Assembly (NCBI RefSeq): GCF_016808335.1
Contig: NC_053138.1
Location: 59,488,951-59,552,950 of the forward strand
Direction of reading: 5' to 3'
DNA from: Panicum virgatum
Taxonomy: Eukaryota; Streptophyta; Magnoliopsida; Poales; Poaceae
DNA length: 64,000 bases
The position numbers and the translations under genes were made by a program. Positions 15,001 through 26,160 of the stretch are shown here, in pieces. The first letter of the stretch is position 1. Every line of letters starts with the position of its first letter. The notes under the pieces are model-generated. The model saw only the letters and a program-made list of their open reading frames with translations. It made no database searches and was not told where the DNA came from.

Positions 15001-16344
15001 GCAGCAAGTAAAACACAAATGAATTTGATAAAGACCTGTCCATAGGCAAAAACACAGCTGTTGTATCCAGCCATACAGTTCTCAACCATTGGTAAACCAG
15101 CAACTCGAAAGAGCACTTCCTGCAAATGCAAACCTGGCAATCAACCACAGCCCAACAACCATATGTGGATCACAAGTCAAATTGGTTTCAAGCTAACCTG
15201 GTCCACTGTTTCACAAGCAACATGGTCAAAAGTAAAACGAGTTTCAGGATGCCCAATCCATGTGATGCTCTGGGCACTTTCTTGTTTCAAGCACCGATTG
15301 TAGCTATGTAGGTTCTTCTCGTTATTATTTAGAGGGCGCACACGGATAACAACCTGCAAAGTGAACCACATATGAAGAGTGTTTAAAACTGAAAGCTCAC
15401 AGAGAAAGCAAAAGGAAAAAAAAAAGAAAAACTCAACCAATTTATCTGTCAGATACCACACAATTACTAACTGAGGAATATTATTTATGCTACTCTACAC
15501 AATCATAACTAGATCAGCAGAAGTGCTAGTTTTTGCCCATTGGATGCATCACCTATTTGTACATTAAGTAATATACTAAAAAGTTCGATCTCTATCTTCC
15601 ATCAATTGTGTAATCTGAGAGCAAGGTGCAAAACATCTCCACATACATAAGCATTGAATTTCATGATAATTGGTGAATGTCCCAAGATATATCAGCAAAA
15701 TATTTGCAGACGATGTAGTTCACCTGCACATTGTTGTCCATCCAGAACGAGGGGTCTTCCCGGAGCTCGAAATGAGGCACCTCTGCGGAATTCACCACCG
15801 TCGCTGGCCCAAGTGAAAGCGGCGCTCCCCTCCCTGACGTCGAGAAACCCATCCCGAACCCTGCCACCCTGGGCCCGCCGCCGCTCATGGGCGGCCTCGA
15901 CCCGCTTGCCCCAATGCCGTACGCGGGCTTTGTCACGCTCTTGGTCGGCGTGCTCTGCGTGGACCCGCCCTCCGAGGCCGCCGGCACGGGCGCCTTGCCG
16001 CGATGCGCACGGGGTGTGGTCATCGCGCTGTAGGCGGTCGCCCGCGGCGGCGGCGGCTCCTCGCCGCGGGGCGGGACCCACCCGAACCGGCTCCGCGCGG
16101 CGGTCATCTCGGGGGTCCGGAACGGGAGCTTGGAGGGCGTCGGCGCCGGCGAGTCGGGCTTCCGCTTCAGGCCGGACGCGGGCGGCTGGATGGCGAGCAG
16201 CGGGGGCCGGGAGGCCGTGCCGGGGTCCGCGGCGACGGCCGCCACCTCCGAGCCGTCGCCCGGCGCGTTCTCGTCGTTCCCGGCCTCCGAGGCGGAAGCA
16301 GCCCTCGCCGGAGTTCGGCGGGGCGCGGCGAGATCCCGCACCAT
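59..16344 (-). CDS. KIN12: KIN-12-type (phragmoplast) kinesin gene, 3' end outside window
   Basis: Plus-end type kinesin with an N-terminal motor and a very long coiled-coil tail. KIN-12 kinesins act at the phragmoplast or cortical division site during plant cytokinesis (family knowledge). Exons, read from GT-AG borders: 15724-16344 (ATG at 16344), 15198-15353, 15036-15119, 14836-14955, 14511-14624, 14334-14426, 14078-14238, 13922-13996, 13729-13816, 13588-13646, 13431-13494, 13272-13337, 13031-13192, about 12667-12774, 12341-12576, 12182-12251, 12037-12093, 11897-11959, 11701-11780, 11555-11627, 9846-11429, 9391-9705, 1542-3890, 1331-1438, 1061-1221, 894-981, 706-780, 385-618, 206-304, 59-130. 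They encode about 2,540 residues. Visible motifs are P-loop GQTGSGKT across exons 3/4, switch I NRESSRSH and switch [11 protein letters not shown]. The KIN-12 C-terminal signature [17 protein letters not shown] lies in exon 385-618. I see no lesion in the reading frame. The subtype within KIN-12 is unresolved. Confidence 0.93.
3975..4120 (-). repeat. 3' LTR of the copia relic
   Basis: On the element strand it starts TGTTGGTGTA directly after the purine tract CTGCGGGGGG and ends in ...AAGAATGCA, giving TG...CA ends and about 146 bp. No second copy exists in the window, so the outer border rests on these termini only. A repeat of ATATCTAGACTTGC lies just outside, at about 3926 and 3964. Confidence 0.55.
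4121..4245. repeat. Tandem duplication around the copia polypurine tract
   Basis: Two adjacent copies of a unit of about 60-75 bp. Each contains a C-rich CCCCCGCAGTCTGAACTA block, then GGCGCAGCGGTGTT and GACTGGACAA. On the element strand the element therefore has two purine tracts in a row before its 3' LTR. Confidence 0.7.
4281..5769 (-). pseudogene. Copia reverse transcriptase and RNase H
   Basis: RT fragments span 5164-5769 and 4744-5130. They show the copia hallmarks [23 protein letters not shown] and the catalytic YVDDIV. RNase H follows at 4281-4787 with [29 protein letters not shown] and ADIFTKGLP. The RT frame ends early after YVDDIV, and the RNase H region is shifted relative to it, so no complete polyprotein is possible. 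Confidence 0.88.
5835..5931. mobile_element. 97-bp hAT-like MITE inside the copia pol region
   Basis: The termini are inverted repeats starting CATAGTCACA and continuing through GATTCGGGGTCGA on both arms. Both flanks carry the 8-bp direct repeat CCTGAGAC (5827-5834 and 5932-5939). An 8-bp target duplication is characteristic of hAT transposition. The element has no coding capacity. It puts a stop codon into the pol frame that reads VTRRMAS just upstream. Confidence 0.75.
6578..7693 (-). pseudogene. Copia GAG-pre-integrase and integrase core
   Basis: The segment 6947-7693 runs from the end of gag directly into [18 protein letters not shown] (pre-integrase) and the zinc residues in [11 protein letters not shown]. 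The integrase core follows with [10 protein letters not shown] and [13 protein letters not shown], and continues at 6578-6946 with CDNGREF and the [13 protein letters not shown] region. The two parts are in different frames. The jump from gag to pre-integrase without CCHC knuckle or protease shows an internal deletion. Confidence 0.87.
7694..8620 (-). pseudogene. Copia gag remnant
   Basis: Capsid-like sequence of grass copia elements. An alanine-rich N-terminal region (8140-8620) is followed by [22 protein letters not shown], then WVALEG, a stop, and the UBN2-like part with [12 protein letters not shown] and [14 protein letters not shown] second stop lies in the alanine-rich segment. The start codon is not present; the homology simply ends near 8620. 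Confidence 0.75.
13431..15353 (-). other. Motor-domain exons of the KIN-12 gene
   Basis: Exons 2 to 11 of the kinesin gene encode the catalytic head, from the strand VVIRVRP (exon 15198-15353) to [11 protein letters not shown] (exon 13431-13494). The nucleotide-binding P-loop is split between exons 15036-15119 and 14836-14955. All three nucleotide-sensing motifs are intact, so the motor should hydrolyse ATP. This exact block is missing from the second KIN-12-like locus at 33116-37349. Confidence 0.93.
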
Positions 16345-16823
16345 TCTGCGCGGCACAGAGCACGGCAGCTTCAGAGCTCGGCACCGGAAGAAACAACCCC
16401 CAAAATCTCGAGGATGAGGCGGCGGAGGCGCACCTGAGAGGGGCGGAGCTCGTGGACCCGGAGGTGGTGGCGGCGGTGAGCAGGAGGATGGCGAGGCGGC
16501 GAATGGTGCCCCCGCCGCCGCCGCGTCGTCAGATCCGCGTCAGACGAGCGGCGAAATTTCAAATTCCGACGGGGCGAGTAGTGAGAATTCCAGTCTCCAG
16601 ATCGCGCCGTGCTCGACTCACCTGGCTGAGTGGAGTCGCAGGACGAAGGCCGGAGCCACACCGCACGCAGCGCGCCGCGAGCTGCCCCTAGCTAGTAGTG
16701 GAACCCCCTCTAGAAGGTTCTAGAACTCTCGCCCCCTCCCTCCCGCCCCCCTCTCGCCGTGCTGTGCGAAGAAGAGACTGATGACTGGGAGAGAACGGGG
16801 GGCGAGCGGCGGCGAAATGTTTA

Positions 16824-16834
16824 TGCCCGTTGGG
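16824..16834 (-). promoter_or_regulatory. MSA-like (G2/M) promoter element
   Basis: On the gene strand this reads CCCAACGGGCA. It matches the mitosis-specific activator consensus YCYAACGGYYA at all but one base, about 480 bp upstream of the KIN-12 start codon. Further AACGG cores lie near 16795 and 16897 on the other strand. MYB3R factors bind such sites in promoters of cytokinesis genes, which fits a phragmoplast kinesin. Function is inferred. Confidence 0.45.
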
Positions 16835-17029
16835 AGGGAGGTGGGCCCCGCGTGGGGCCGGGCCAGCGGGATTTGAATCGAGGTGGAGGCATTCGAAACG
16901 GACGGCTGAGATCTCAGCCGGGGAAGCGGGTGGACGACTGGGATGGGATCACGGGGGGTGCCCCGCGAGGCGGGTTCGAATTTGGAGGGTCCAAATTACA
17001 TGCACGTACGTACAAGGGTAGTACCTAAA

Positions 17030-18017
17030 AAATGACAGCGTTTACCATCTCTGTTAAATTATTATTAAATTATTATGCGCCGTCTGATTGATAGTCGAAA
17101 CTAGGCCACTATTTTTTTTTCATAGTTATGTGTTTTTTTTCTAATTTCCTTGGGCCTGGACTGTTCCTCCTATCCCAAGTTTTTCTACTACATCTGGATG
17201 GCCATTTCCCATCCTTCGAGATGGAGCTCCTAGGTAGTATGCACTTGTCTTTTTATCATGCTGCGATAAATTTAGTTATTAATTAATTATTCCGTACACA
17301 TTTCCATCCGTGTTTATTGTCCTTTTTTTTATTTTGCACCCCACTTCCATATGGTCTTGATATTTGTTTGAATCCTTAATTTGAACTTCTTTTAACATTA
17401 TAGTTGGTATTCTGGTCGCATGATCCATATATTTATATATGCACTCTATTCTACTGGCGGTGGTTATTGCTGATTTGCTGTAAGAGAGAAGTACTGGTGC
17501 CTGGTGCTAGTTTGGTGTGAGAGAAAAGCATCGTTGATGGTTGCCAGCAGAACAAAGCTATGGTGGCACATAGAGGTGGGTATAGATCCAGTATCTATGA
17601 ATTAGAGTTTATTTGTTTATTTGTTGACCACATGCTTTTATAATTTAGTGAGAATTTTTAGGATGAAAACATATCAGGTGCAAAACAAACTCTCCGTGCA
17701 AACCATACAAATTTCAATCTGAGCCATCGAATCAACATCCAAGGGGAGGCGCGTAGAGGGATGGGAGGAAGTATTTGTAAAAGTGTGATTACTCAATCCA
17801 AGAGTGCGTGCTACAAACAATGAATGAGAGGAAGCCCTACTGATCTGGAGCCCCACCTCGATTGTTTGCTCGAGGGATCTTATCATCCTTTTAACAGTAG
17901 TTGGAGCATTCATAAATTCATACAGCTCGATAATTGAAAATGAGATACGTAGCCTGCTCAAAGTCAAATACTACAATGCACCAACAATAGTTCTATAAAT
18001 AATGGATACCACCACTA
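17030..18017. other. AT-rich intergenic DNA, no gene seen
   Basis: No open frame with family resemblance, no RNA gene and no clear repeat border. The short minus-strand frame at 17674-17967 has no recognisable content. Confidence 0.6.
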
Positions 18018-18352
18018 GGGCCGTGTTTAGTTACGCTCCGTAAAGTTTTTGAAAATGCATCTTTCTACATTTGAAGTACTAAACATAGACTAATCACAAA
18101 AATAATTACAGAACTCGTCTGTAAATCGCGAGACGAATCTATTGAGCCTAATTAATTCGTCATTAGAGGTTATTTACTGTAGCATTATTGTAGCAATTTA
18201 GCGTCTGATTACAGCCTAATTAGGTTCATTAGATTCGTCTCGCGATTTACAGGCAGCAGTCGCAATGCGTTTTTTTATTTCGCCTAGATTTAAGTCTCCA
18301 TGCAGGTACCAGAAAAAAAATTGGAATTTTAATTTTTGCATCTAAACACAGG
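18018..18352. mobile_element. Tourist-like (PIF/Harbinger) MITE
   Basis: 335 bp with termini GGGCCGTGTTTAG and CTAAACACAGG, flanked by the 3-bp duplication CTA. It contains a perfect 21-bp inverted repeat built on the motif GCGAGACGAATC. This pattern is typical of an abundant grass MITE family. No coding capacity. Confidence 0.72.
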
Positions 18353-18674
18353 CTAGGACAAGAAGGGGGCTCTCCTCCATGAACTAAAGCTTCACAGGAG
18401 TCGTAGATCTTTAAATAATCTTGGTTTTCCAACGCCTTATTACATTTTGAGATGGAGAGGATACAGTTTTGGTTTTCCAACGTCGTCATGTAGTTTTGGT
18501 CAACAAAATGGAAAATTTATAGATATACGTCACATGACTCGTAGGATCTAGTACCACAGGCCTCTCCTATGGACGCTGTTCTTTTGGTGGCTGAGGCCCA
18601 TGTGCCAGTGTCCTAAGTCATATATATATGAGTATGTGGTCCCCATACCAGATTGTGTTTTAGTCTAGAAAGTT

Positions 18675-18824
18675 GGGATGCAAAGAGATGATTCTTGGGT
18701 GCACCTCCAACTCTCTTTACTTTAAAATTTTGTACTACTTCTCCAAGTGATATCCTATTTTGAAAAAAGTACTAAAAAGGGTTGGAGGTGCACGGTGCAC
18801 CTAAGTGATACCAATTTGCACCCC
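18675..18824. mobile_element. Short inverted-repeat element, probable MITE
   Basis: About 150 bp with imperfect terminal inverted repeats of about 37-44 bp. Left arm: GGGATGCAAA, then GGGTGCACCTCCAAC. Right arm is its complement, ending TTTGCACCCC. The inner part of the right arm has a duplicated GGTGCAC. No clear target duplication, so the class is open. Confidence 0.5.
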
Positions 18825-19195
18825 TACTGGAAAGGTTTTTAAGGAGTTCTCGGCTGGAATAGCCATTATGTAAAATTGATTATAAAATAGTTTTTACTGC
18901 ACAATTGACAACTAACTTAACCCCAACCAAGCATTGAGGATTGACCCATGAAGCTAGGATGTTCAAGGATAAAGACGTCGCATTTTGTTGGCACTTATCG
19001 ATTTGGATCAGAATATATAGATATTATAAAATAAAAACAACTTTTCTTGAAGTCAAGTTGTAGAGTCAGCATCCCGGCCGGCCCAAACGTTGAGGTTTGA
19101 CCGTGATGAAGAAAATTCAGCCAAGTTAGCGTTTATATTTCCTGAGATTATGTTGCTTATGATAACTAAGAAGATAGTATATCATTCCATTTGAT

Positions 19196-19330
19196 AGCAC
19201 AGATTGTGATTGAGACGTGCATCCACATATATACCAGAGCCGCATCATGTTGACCTGCGAACTGTGGACTGAGAGACGCGATGGGATTCCCAAATAACTG
19301 ACCGGCTAGTTTTGCATCATTCCTTCCTCC
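19196..19330 (+). promoter_or_regulatory. Diverged copy of the lectin-RLK promoter
   Basis: This segment aligns with 30005-30118, immediately upstream of the receptor kinase at 30139. Shared blocks in the same order are TGTGATNGAGANGTGCATC, GTTGACCTGCGANCT, GGACTGA, ATTCCCAAANAACT and TAGTTTTGNATCA. No coding sequence follows here; the gypsy element begins at 19350. Confidence 0.7.
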
Positions 19331-19349
19331 ATTCGTCTCCCCCACGTAC

Positions 19350-21966
19350 TGTGACAGCACCGCCAAATTAAAACTCTAATTAAGTGTAATGGCCGTCATT
19401 TGAACAGATCGGACGCATTAGCTTAACGGTTTAATTTGGCGATCCTTTCTCAACCCACGTCCCGATCGAAACAACACCGATAGTCCCACGCGAAGATGAG
19501 CGCAGATGGTACAAACACGACAGAAACTCGAAAAATACAGCAAATATTCATAAGACTTTACCTTAAGTTTTACAAATCAAGTTTGAATAAATACATAATT
19601 TACAAACTTTGCATTACTGAAATCCGGGTTCAACTAGAGAAAAGGGGCCTACAACTACCTAAAAGTGTACCCTAGGGAGATCCCAAACTAAACGTCTGGC
19701 CCCACAACCTCCCATCCCTCTACATCCCGGCGGATGAACTTAGCGCAGCAGGGACAAAAGTCTACGTCCGCGTGTCCTGCAGTAATGTTTCAACAAAAGC
19801 CCTGAGCAACTAATACTCAGCAAGACTTACCCGACCAGTGGGTATAACTTAGCCCACATATCTAGACATGCAAAGCTTTTGGCTGGTGGTTAGTTTTACG
19901 GAAAAAACGACTAAGGTGAATCCTTATTTCCATATTTTAGCTCATGATTCTATATATCTTGACCATCATCTAAATTTGGCATATCTAGAGCAAACATGAT
20001 AAAGCATATGCCATACATACTCCCACTCGATACTACGCTGTGACGCAGTGATCAAGGTGCCCATGTCCGAGAGCGACTGACGGCGAATCGATTCGATTTA
20101 ACCTTGCAAGGTGGACCTAACCAACACGGCACGCGTATGCCCCGTCGGACCACACGCACCAACCATTCCCCTTCCCGCCTCGAACTACAGAACCGCCCCA
20201 CCTACATATAGTCAGCTGAGCTCAACGAGAAACCACCAAAAGTAAACAGATGCATCTCGTTTCTCCGTGACTACTCGACTCGCCCTAAGGGGTGGTGATG
20301 AAGTTCTGTACTTTCGAAGCAAGATAGTACTAGGCTTACCGGTTTCGACTACCTCCAACTCCCGGCATGCGGTTAGTACAGTTCAAACATGATCAGCAGG
20401 GCCGACAAACGGCTCGGTCCTTAACCGACACAAGCGGAACTACACCTCTCCCGCCCGGTCTCAGATTCTATTCTTTCTTTCATTCTAAGACTTCCATCCC
20501 AAGATGAGTAACTCATATATGGAAACATAAAAACAACCTATATCTCGCGAGTAACAAAAAATTACTCGACTTCTACCGAACCCTATTTAGCATAGCTTAT
20601 CTATCGTCCTATACATACTAGTATAACTCAAAGAAACCTAGGGTTCATACAACTAGGATTTCAAACAACTCCTAAACATAATGCACAAATAATAAATACA
20701 TATCTAGGTGTTAAAATTTGAAGTAATAGGATGTGCACCGGGACTTGCCTTCAGTCTGCTGCTCAGAGCTGGGGTTAGGCGGGCCTTGGGCCGGGTTCTC
20801 ACGCCTCTCCTCCTGGGCTTGCTCTGGCTGCTTCTGCGGTGCCGCAATCACCTCGAACACGACGTCCTCAACGGCGGACGCTACACGAATGCACATGAAA
20901 TATTTGAGTGCAGCTCAAGGATGCAACTATTATACTTCAACTGGAATGCCCTGCGGACTGTCCGCGCCCAAGTGGCGGACCGTCCACAGTACAACTCTGC
21001 CGACCCACCAGAACCAACTACCACTCTGGACAAATTTCAATCTATACGGCGGACCGTCCGCTCCAACATAGCGGACTGTCCGCAATTTAACTCTGCAATA
21101 CTATCGGAGGCAACGACGCCTCTGGACAAAATTTTAATCTCTACAGCGGACCGTCCGCAGTTCACTCTGCCAATTCCATTAGAGATGATAACGTCTCTGG
21201 ACAAAATTCTAGACTATACGGCGGACTGTCCGCTATCCAATAGCGGACCGTCCGCAGTTCAACCCTGCGAACCCCACCAGAGACAACATCGTCTCTGGAC
21301 AAATTTTGATCTCTACGGCGGACTGTCCGCTCTCCAATAGCGGACCGTCCGCAGTTCAATCCTACGAAAACACCAGAGACAACATCGTCTCTAGACAACT
21401 TCTAACCTGACCGGCGGACTGTCCGGCCCTCCTAGGCGGACCGTCCGCGACTCACTTTTGCAGACCACCCGATAGGCGGCAGTAAGCACGGCGGCAGCGG
21501 CGACGGCGGTTCACCGGTGCTGGCGGCGCACAACGGGAGGGGGAAAGAGGCCAGGGGGCACAAGTGACTCACCACGAATCCATTCTCGTGATTGGTTCGG
21601 GCGGAGGATGACCGGAGAAGCGGATCGACGGTGGAGCAAAGCTTCAAGCACCTCCAATGGTGACCGGCGGTGGTTGGGCGATTCCGGCTGGGGAGAAGCC
21701 GGGCTGGGGGTTGGGGAAGGTGGAGGAGGTGCCGGGGAAGGTTCTCACGCGAGGAATTGAAGTATGGTGGCCGGAGGAGGGAGATCAACGGAAGGGGGCG
21801 ACGACGGCGCGAGAGCTCGAGCGGAGCTCACCTCTGGTCGTCATGAGGAGGAGAAGAGAAGATATGACAGGCGGGTCCCACAACCAGGATAAATATATGG
21901 GCGTTACTCTGGCGGACCGTCCGCCGATCCCTAGCGGACCATCCGCGGTTTTTTCTGGGTGTTACA
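19350..21966 (-). repeat. 3' LTR of RLG-1
   Basis: 2,617 bp, TGTGACAGC...GTGTTACA, matching 26756-29467. Bases 20945-21450 hold the palindrome-rich tandem repeats described separately. The final part is GC-rich and carries two more GCGGACCGTCCGC-type sites. Confidence 0.95.
20945..21450. repeat. Tandem units of about 97 bp with GCGGACNGTCCGC palindromes
   Basis: About five units. Each holds one or two copies of the 13-bp palindrome GCGGACNGTCCGC, with C or T in the centre, often separated by a short spacer such as TATCCAATA. A small hairpin follows (AGAGACAACATCGTCTCT type) and then CTGGACAAA. The counterpart in the other LTR is at 28385-28915. Confidence 0.85.
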
Positions 21967-22023
21967 ATCCTACCCCCTTAAAGAAATCTCGTCCCGAGAT
22001 TTAGAGTGAAGTTACTAATTGGA

Positions 22024-23262
22024 ACAGGAGCGAAAGGTTAGGTACCTCGATAAGTTTGTAGCAACTCCGGACACTTGGATTGAACAAATTCTTCCGTTTC
22101 CCAAGTGACTTCCTGCTCGGAGTGATTGCTCCATTGCACTTTATAGAAATCACTGGTTTGATTCCGAGTGACCCTGGTCTTGTGATCAACAATTTTGAGT
22201 GGATACTCCGGATAGACAAGATCGGGCTCCAGTTGCAACTTTTCTATGTCAATCACCTTTTCTAGAACACGGAGGCATTTCCGGAGCTAAGAGACATGGA
22301 AAATATTATGAACCGCGGATAATTGGGCTAGAAGTTCCAGGCGATATGCTACCGGCCCGCACCCGCTCAATGATAGGAAAAGGCCCAACATAGCGAGGTG
22401 CGAGCTTTCCCTTCACTCCGAATCGCTGGACTCCTTTCATTGGAGATACCCGCAAGTAAACATGGTCTCCCACTTGGAATGAGACGGACTGACGTTTCTT
22501 GTCTGCATAACTTTTCTGTCGGGATTGGGCTATTTTCAAATTCTCCTGTATGAACCGGACTCGTTCTTCTGCCTCACTGACCATCTCAGGGCCGAACACA
22601 TTTCTTTCCCCGGCTTCTGACCAGTTCACTGGAGTTCTACACCTCCGCCCATATAATGCCTCAAAAGGAGCCATTCTGATGCTTTCTTGATAACTGTTGT
22701 TATAAGAAAATTCCGCTAAAGGCAGGCATTCATCCCATTTCTTGCTATAAGAGAGTACACAGACTCTAAGCATATCCTCCAGAATTTGATTGATTTGCTC
22801 AGTTTGACCATCGGTCTGAGGATGATAGGCGGAGTTGCGAATAAGCTGAGTACCCAGAGATGCATGCAACTGTTCCCAGAAACGTGCAACAAACTGCGAG
22901 CCTCTATCTGATATGATTGTTTTGGGTACTCCATGAAGACTCACAATCTGAGCCATATATATCTCAACATATTGGTGAGATGAATAACAGGTCTTCACTG
23001 GAAGAAAATGAGCGGATTTAGTGAGGCGGTCCACGATAACCCAAATAGAGTCATATCCCTTTGACGTGGGAGGCAAACCAACAATTAAGTCCATACTAAT
23101 ATTCTCCCACTTCCACGAAGGGATATCCAATGGTTGTAGCATACCAGCAGGTCTGAGATGACTTGCTTTGACTCTTCGACAGATATCGCACTCGGACACA
23201 TATTTGGCGACCTCACATTTCATCCTGGTCCACCAGAACCGCTGCCTGAGATCTTGATACAT
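22024..23262 (-). pseudogene. RLG-1 integrase with C-terminal chromodomain
   Basis: The core at 22306-23262 begins at the zinc-binding CDICRRVKASH. It has the DDE residues in SMDLIVGLP, ISDRGSQF and the AYHPQTDGQTEQINQ region, and runs to the LAPRYVGPF motif. The chromodomain at about 22038-22256 (YKVQWSNHSEQEVTWE) lies in a shifted frame. Chromodomains of this kind mark chromoviruses of the Tekay/Del type. Confidence 0.9.
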
Positions 23263-23316
23263 TTTGTTACTGCTTGGGTGAATGGAATACCTAGAAAGGT
23301 GAGCCTCATCAAGAAT

Positions 23317-23955
23317 TTATTTCCGGAGTTCTAAATCCTTAGGTACCACCAGCCGGTTTTTAAACCATAAAACACCCTCGCCATCTAAATGGAAACATGC
23401 CACTCGAGGGTCATTCTCTCTGAGCCTTTGCCTAATCTTTTCCATGCCAATATTGTCCTTCTGAGCTGCAATAACTTGATCTCGAAGAGTTGGAGTGAGA
23501 ACAGTGTTAGCAAGAGTACCCTCAGCTACAATAGCCAAATTCATCTTTTCCATTTCTTGACACAAAGTTTCATGCAAAACTGTAGCTGAGATGCAGTTGC
23601 AACTTGTCTTGCGACTCAATGCATCGGCCACAACATTTGCCTTGCCCGGGTGGTAATGAATCTCCAGGTCATAATCCTTAATTAACTCTAACCATCGTCT
23701 CTGGCGCAAATTTAGCTTGCTCTGGGTGAAAATATATTTGAGACTCTTGTGGTCTGAATATATATGAATCGAATTACCCAGAAGATAATGTCGCCAGATT
23801 TTCAATGCATGGACCACTGCTGCTAGCTCTAAGTCATGAGTAGCATAATTCTCCTCATGCCGCCTGAGAGCTCTGGAAGCATAAGCAATCACCCGCTGAT
23901 TTTGCATAAGGATGCAGCCGAGGCCCGTACCTAATGCATTACCCAAAAATGTCAA
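23317..23955 (-). pseudogene. RLG-1 RNase H
   Basis: Contains [25 protein letters not shown] split over positions 23830-23905, [12 protein letters not shown], and the downstream linker [17 protein letters not shown] stop near 23975 separates it from RT, and another separates it from integrase. Confidence 0.88.
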
Positions 23956-24109
23956 GGGCGGAGCAATATCTGGCTAAGCCAAAGGCAGAAATGGGAACAT
24001 GGCCAAGACTCATACCTGATGCATCACAGTAAACATCAAAAGGCCGAGTAACATCCGGCTGAGCCAAGACAGGGGCCGATGTCAATAATTTTCTCAAGGT
24101 CAGGAAAGC

Positions 24110-25225
24110 CTATTCACATTTGTCATCCCAAACAAACTTCACCCCTTTCTTAAGCAATTCGATCATGGGCCTAGCAATTTTGGAGAAGTCTGGTACAAAC
24201 CGGCGATAATATCCTGCTAGCCCAAGAAAACTTCGAATTTCCGGAACTGTCTCAGGGGTCTTCCAATCTAGCACATCTCGGATTTTACCGGGGTCGACAG
24301 AAATACCATCCTCCGAGATGACATGACCTAGAAATTGCACCTTTTTGAGCCAAAATTCACACTTGCTGAATTTGGCGTATAACTTGTGCTCCCTGAGACG
24401 CTGAAGGACAATGCGAAGATGCTCAGCATGCTCTTCTTCATTCTTAGAAAATATAAGAATGTCGTCGATGAAAACCACGACAAACTTATCTAGCTTGGGC
24501 ATAAATACTGAGTTCATGAGATACATGAAATGTGTCGGAGCGTTTGTTAACCTGAAGGACATCACCAGATATTCATAAAGTCCATATCTGGTAGAGAAAG
24601 CCGTCTTAGGAATATTTTCGGCTCGGATTTTGATATGGTGATAACCCAAGCGGAGATCAATCTTGGAAAATACTTTGGTCCCGAATAGCTGATCAAACAA
24701 AATATCAATCCGGGGAAGTGGATATTTATTCTTGATTGTGACGGCATTCAGAAGTCTATAGTCCACACACAATCTGAGGCTTTGATCCTTCTTTTTAACA
24801 AAAAGTGCTGGACAGCCCCAGGGCGAAGTGCTAGGACGAATATAGCCTTTGTCGAGCAGCTCTTGCAATTGCTTCTTTAATTCCACCAGTTCATTGGGTG
24901 GCATCGGATAAGGTCTTCGGGAAATGGGTGTCGTTCCCGGTTGCAATTCAATTGCAAATTCAACATTGTGATCCGGTGGCATGCTGAATAATTCCTCCAG
25001 AAAAACATTCGGGTACTCACATACCACTGGTATGTCAGCCAAAGTCTTGCCCTCGGTGTGACTCATAGTTGGAGTAATTAACTCATGGTCCCTTAGAGAT
25101 AGGGTCATAGAACCATGGAGATGAGAATTTATATGCACAGAATATGACAAAGTGTCCAGAAGGATCCCATGAAATTTCATCCAATTCATACTAAGGATAA
25201 TATCCACCTTCTGTGTTGGTAACAC
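24110..25225 (-). pseudogene. RLG-1 reverse transcriptase
   Basis: Open over 371 codons with the fingers/palm motifs [35 protein letters not shown], the catalytic [10 protein letters not shown] and [11 protein letters not shown]. The protease precedes it in another frame. Confidence 0.92.
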
Positions 25226-26160
25226 AATTAAATGAGTGACAAATTTTTTTTCCTTGAAGCCGTAAAGGCACTTGCTTGACTGTTTGGTTGGTTAGTAATT
25301 GCCCTCCAGGTGAATGAATACTATAGGGAACCGACATATTTTCTATTTCCAGCCCAAGTCTAACTGCACACTCTTTGCTAATGAAAGTATGAGACGCCCC
25401 AGAATCAAATAATACTGTGACAGGGTGATCGTTAACTGAGAACGTACCCGTCATCATTGGAGCTCCCTCAGGAATACCCTCGAGGGTGGTGTAGTGCACT
25501 TGCCCCGGCTTGAAATGAGCCACATTCTGCTTCTGGCTCTGCTGACCGGATTGCTGGGCCTACTTTGGTGGCATCGGGCAGTTCCGGGCAAAGTGCCCCG
25601 GCTGCCCACAGTTGTAGCACGGAGACAAATTGGGGCGCACCCCCGGCTGCTGCACCCAGACCTTCTGCTCATTCTGCTGAGGGGCAGGAGGCCTGACTGT
25701 CCCATGTGGCTGAGTGTACTAAGGGGGCCTATATCCCCACTGCTGCGGTGGCTGGTGCTGAAAGGGGACACGCTGTGGGCTCGACTGCACCAGGCGGAGC
25801 CTCTGAGGAGAACTGCTAGAAGACCCCACTGCCGGTGACTTTCTCTTCTTTTCTGCTTTATGAGCTAGGTGGGTGTCCTCCTGAACGATAGCACCATTGA
25901 CTAGCTCACTAGAAGTGTTGAATTTGAACATCGCCAGGCGATCCTGGAGCTTACTGCTAAGCCCCTGCCTGAAACACGCCTGCTTCTTCTCATCCGTGTC
26001 CACGTGGTACCCAGCGTACTGTGAGAGTGTGTTGAAATTCTGGGCATATTGCATCACACTGTTGTTGCCCTGCTTTAGGGCCAAGAACTCCGTGAGCTTC
26101 CTCCTGATCACTCCCGCTGGAACGTGATGCGCCTTGAATGCTTCCTTAAACTGGGCCTAA
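25191..26160 (-). pseudogene. RLG-1 gag and aspartic protease
   Basis: Gag homology (25719-26111) contains ALKQGNNSVMQYAQNF and FRQGLSSKLQDRLA. A CCHC zinc knuckle, CYNCGQPGHFARNC, follows at about 25570-25620 and is cut by a stop at 25560. The retropepsin-like protease at 25191-25523 has the active-site [12 protein letters not shown]. Several stops separate the parts. Confidence 0.87.

Noticed and set aside
20708..21340. Plus-strand ORFs with repeated 'ADRPQ' and 'ADCP' motifs in both gypsy LTRs
   Set aside because: They are translations of the GCGGACNGTCCGC tandem repeats on the strand opposite to the element and occur in non-coding LTR.
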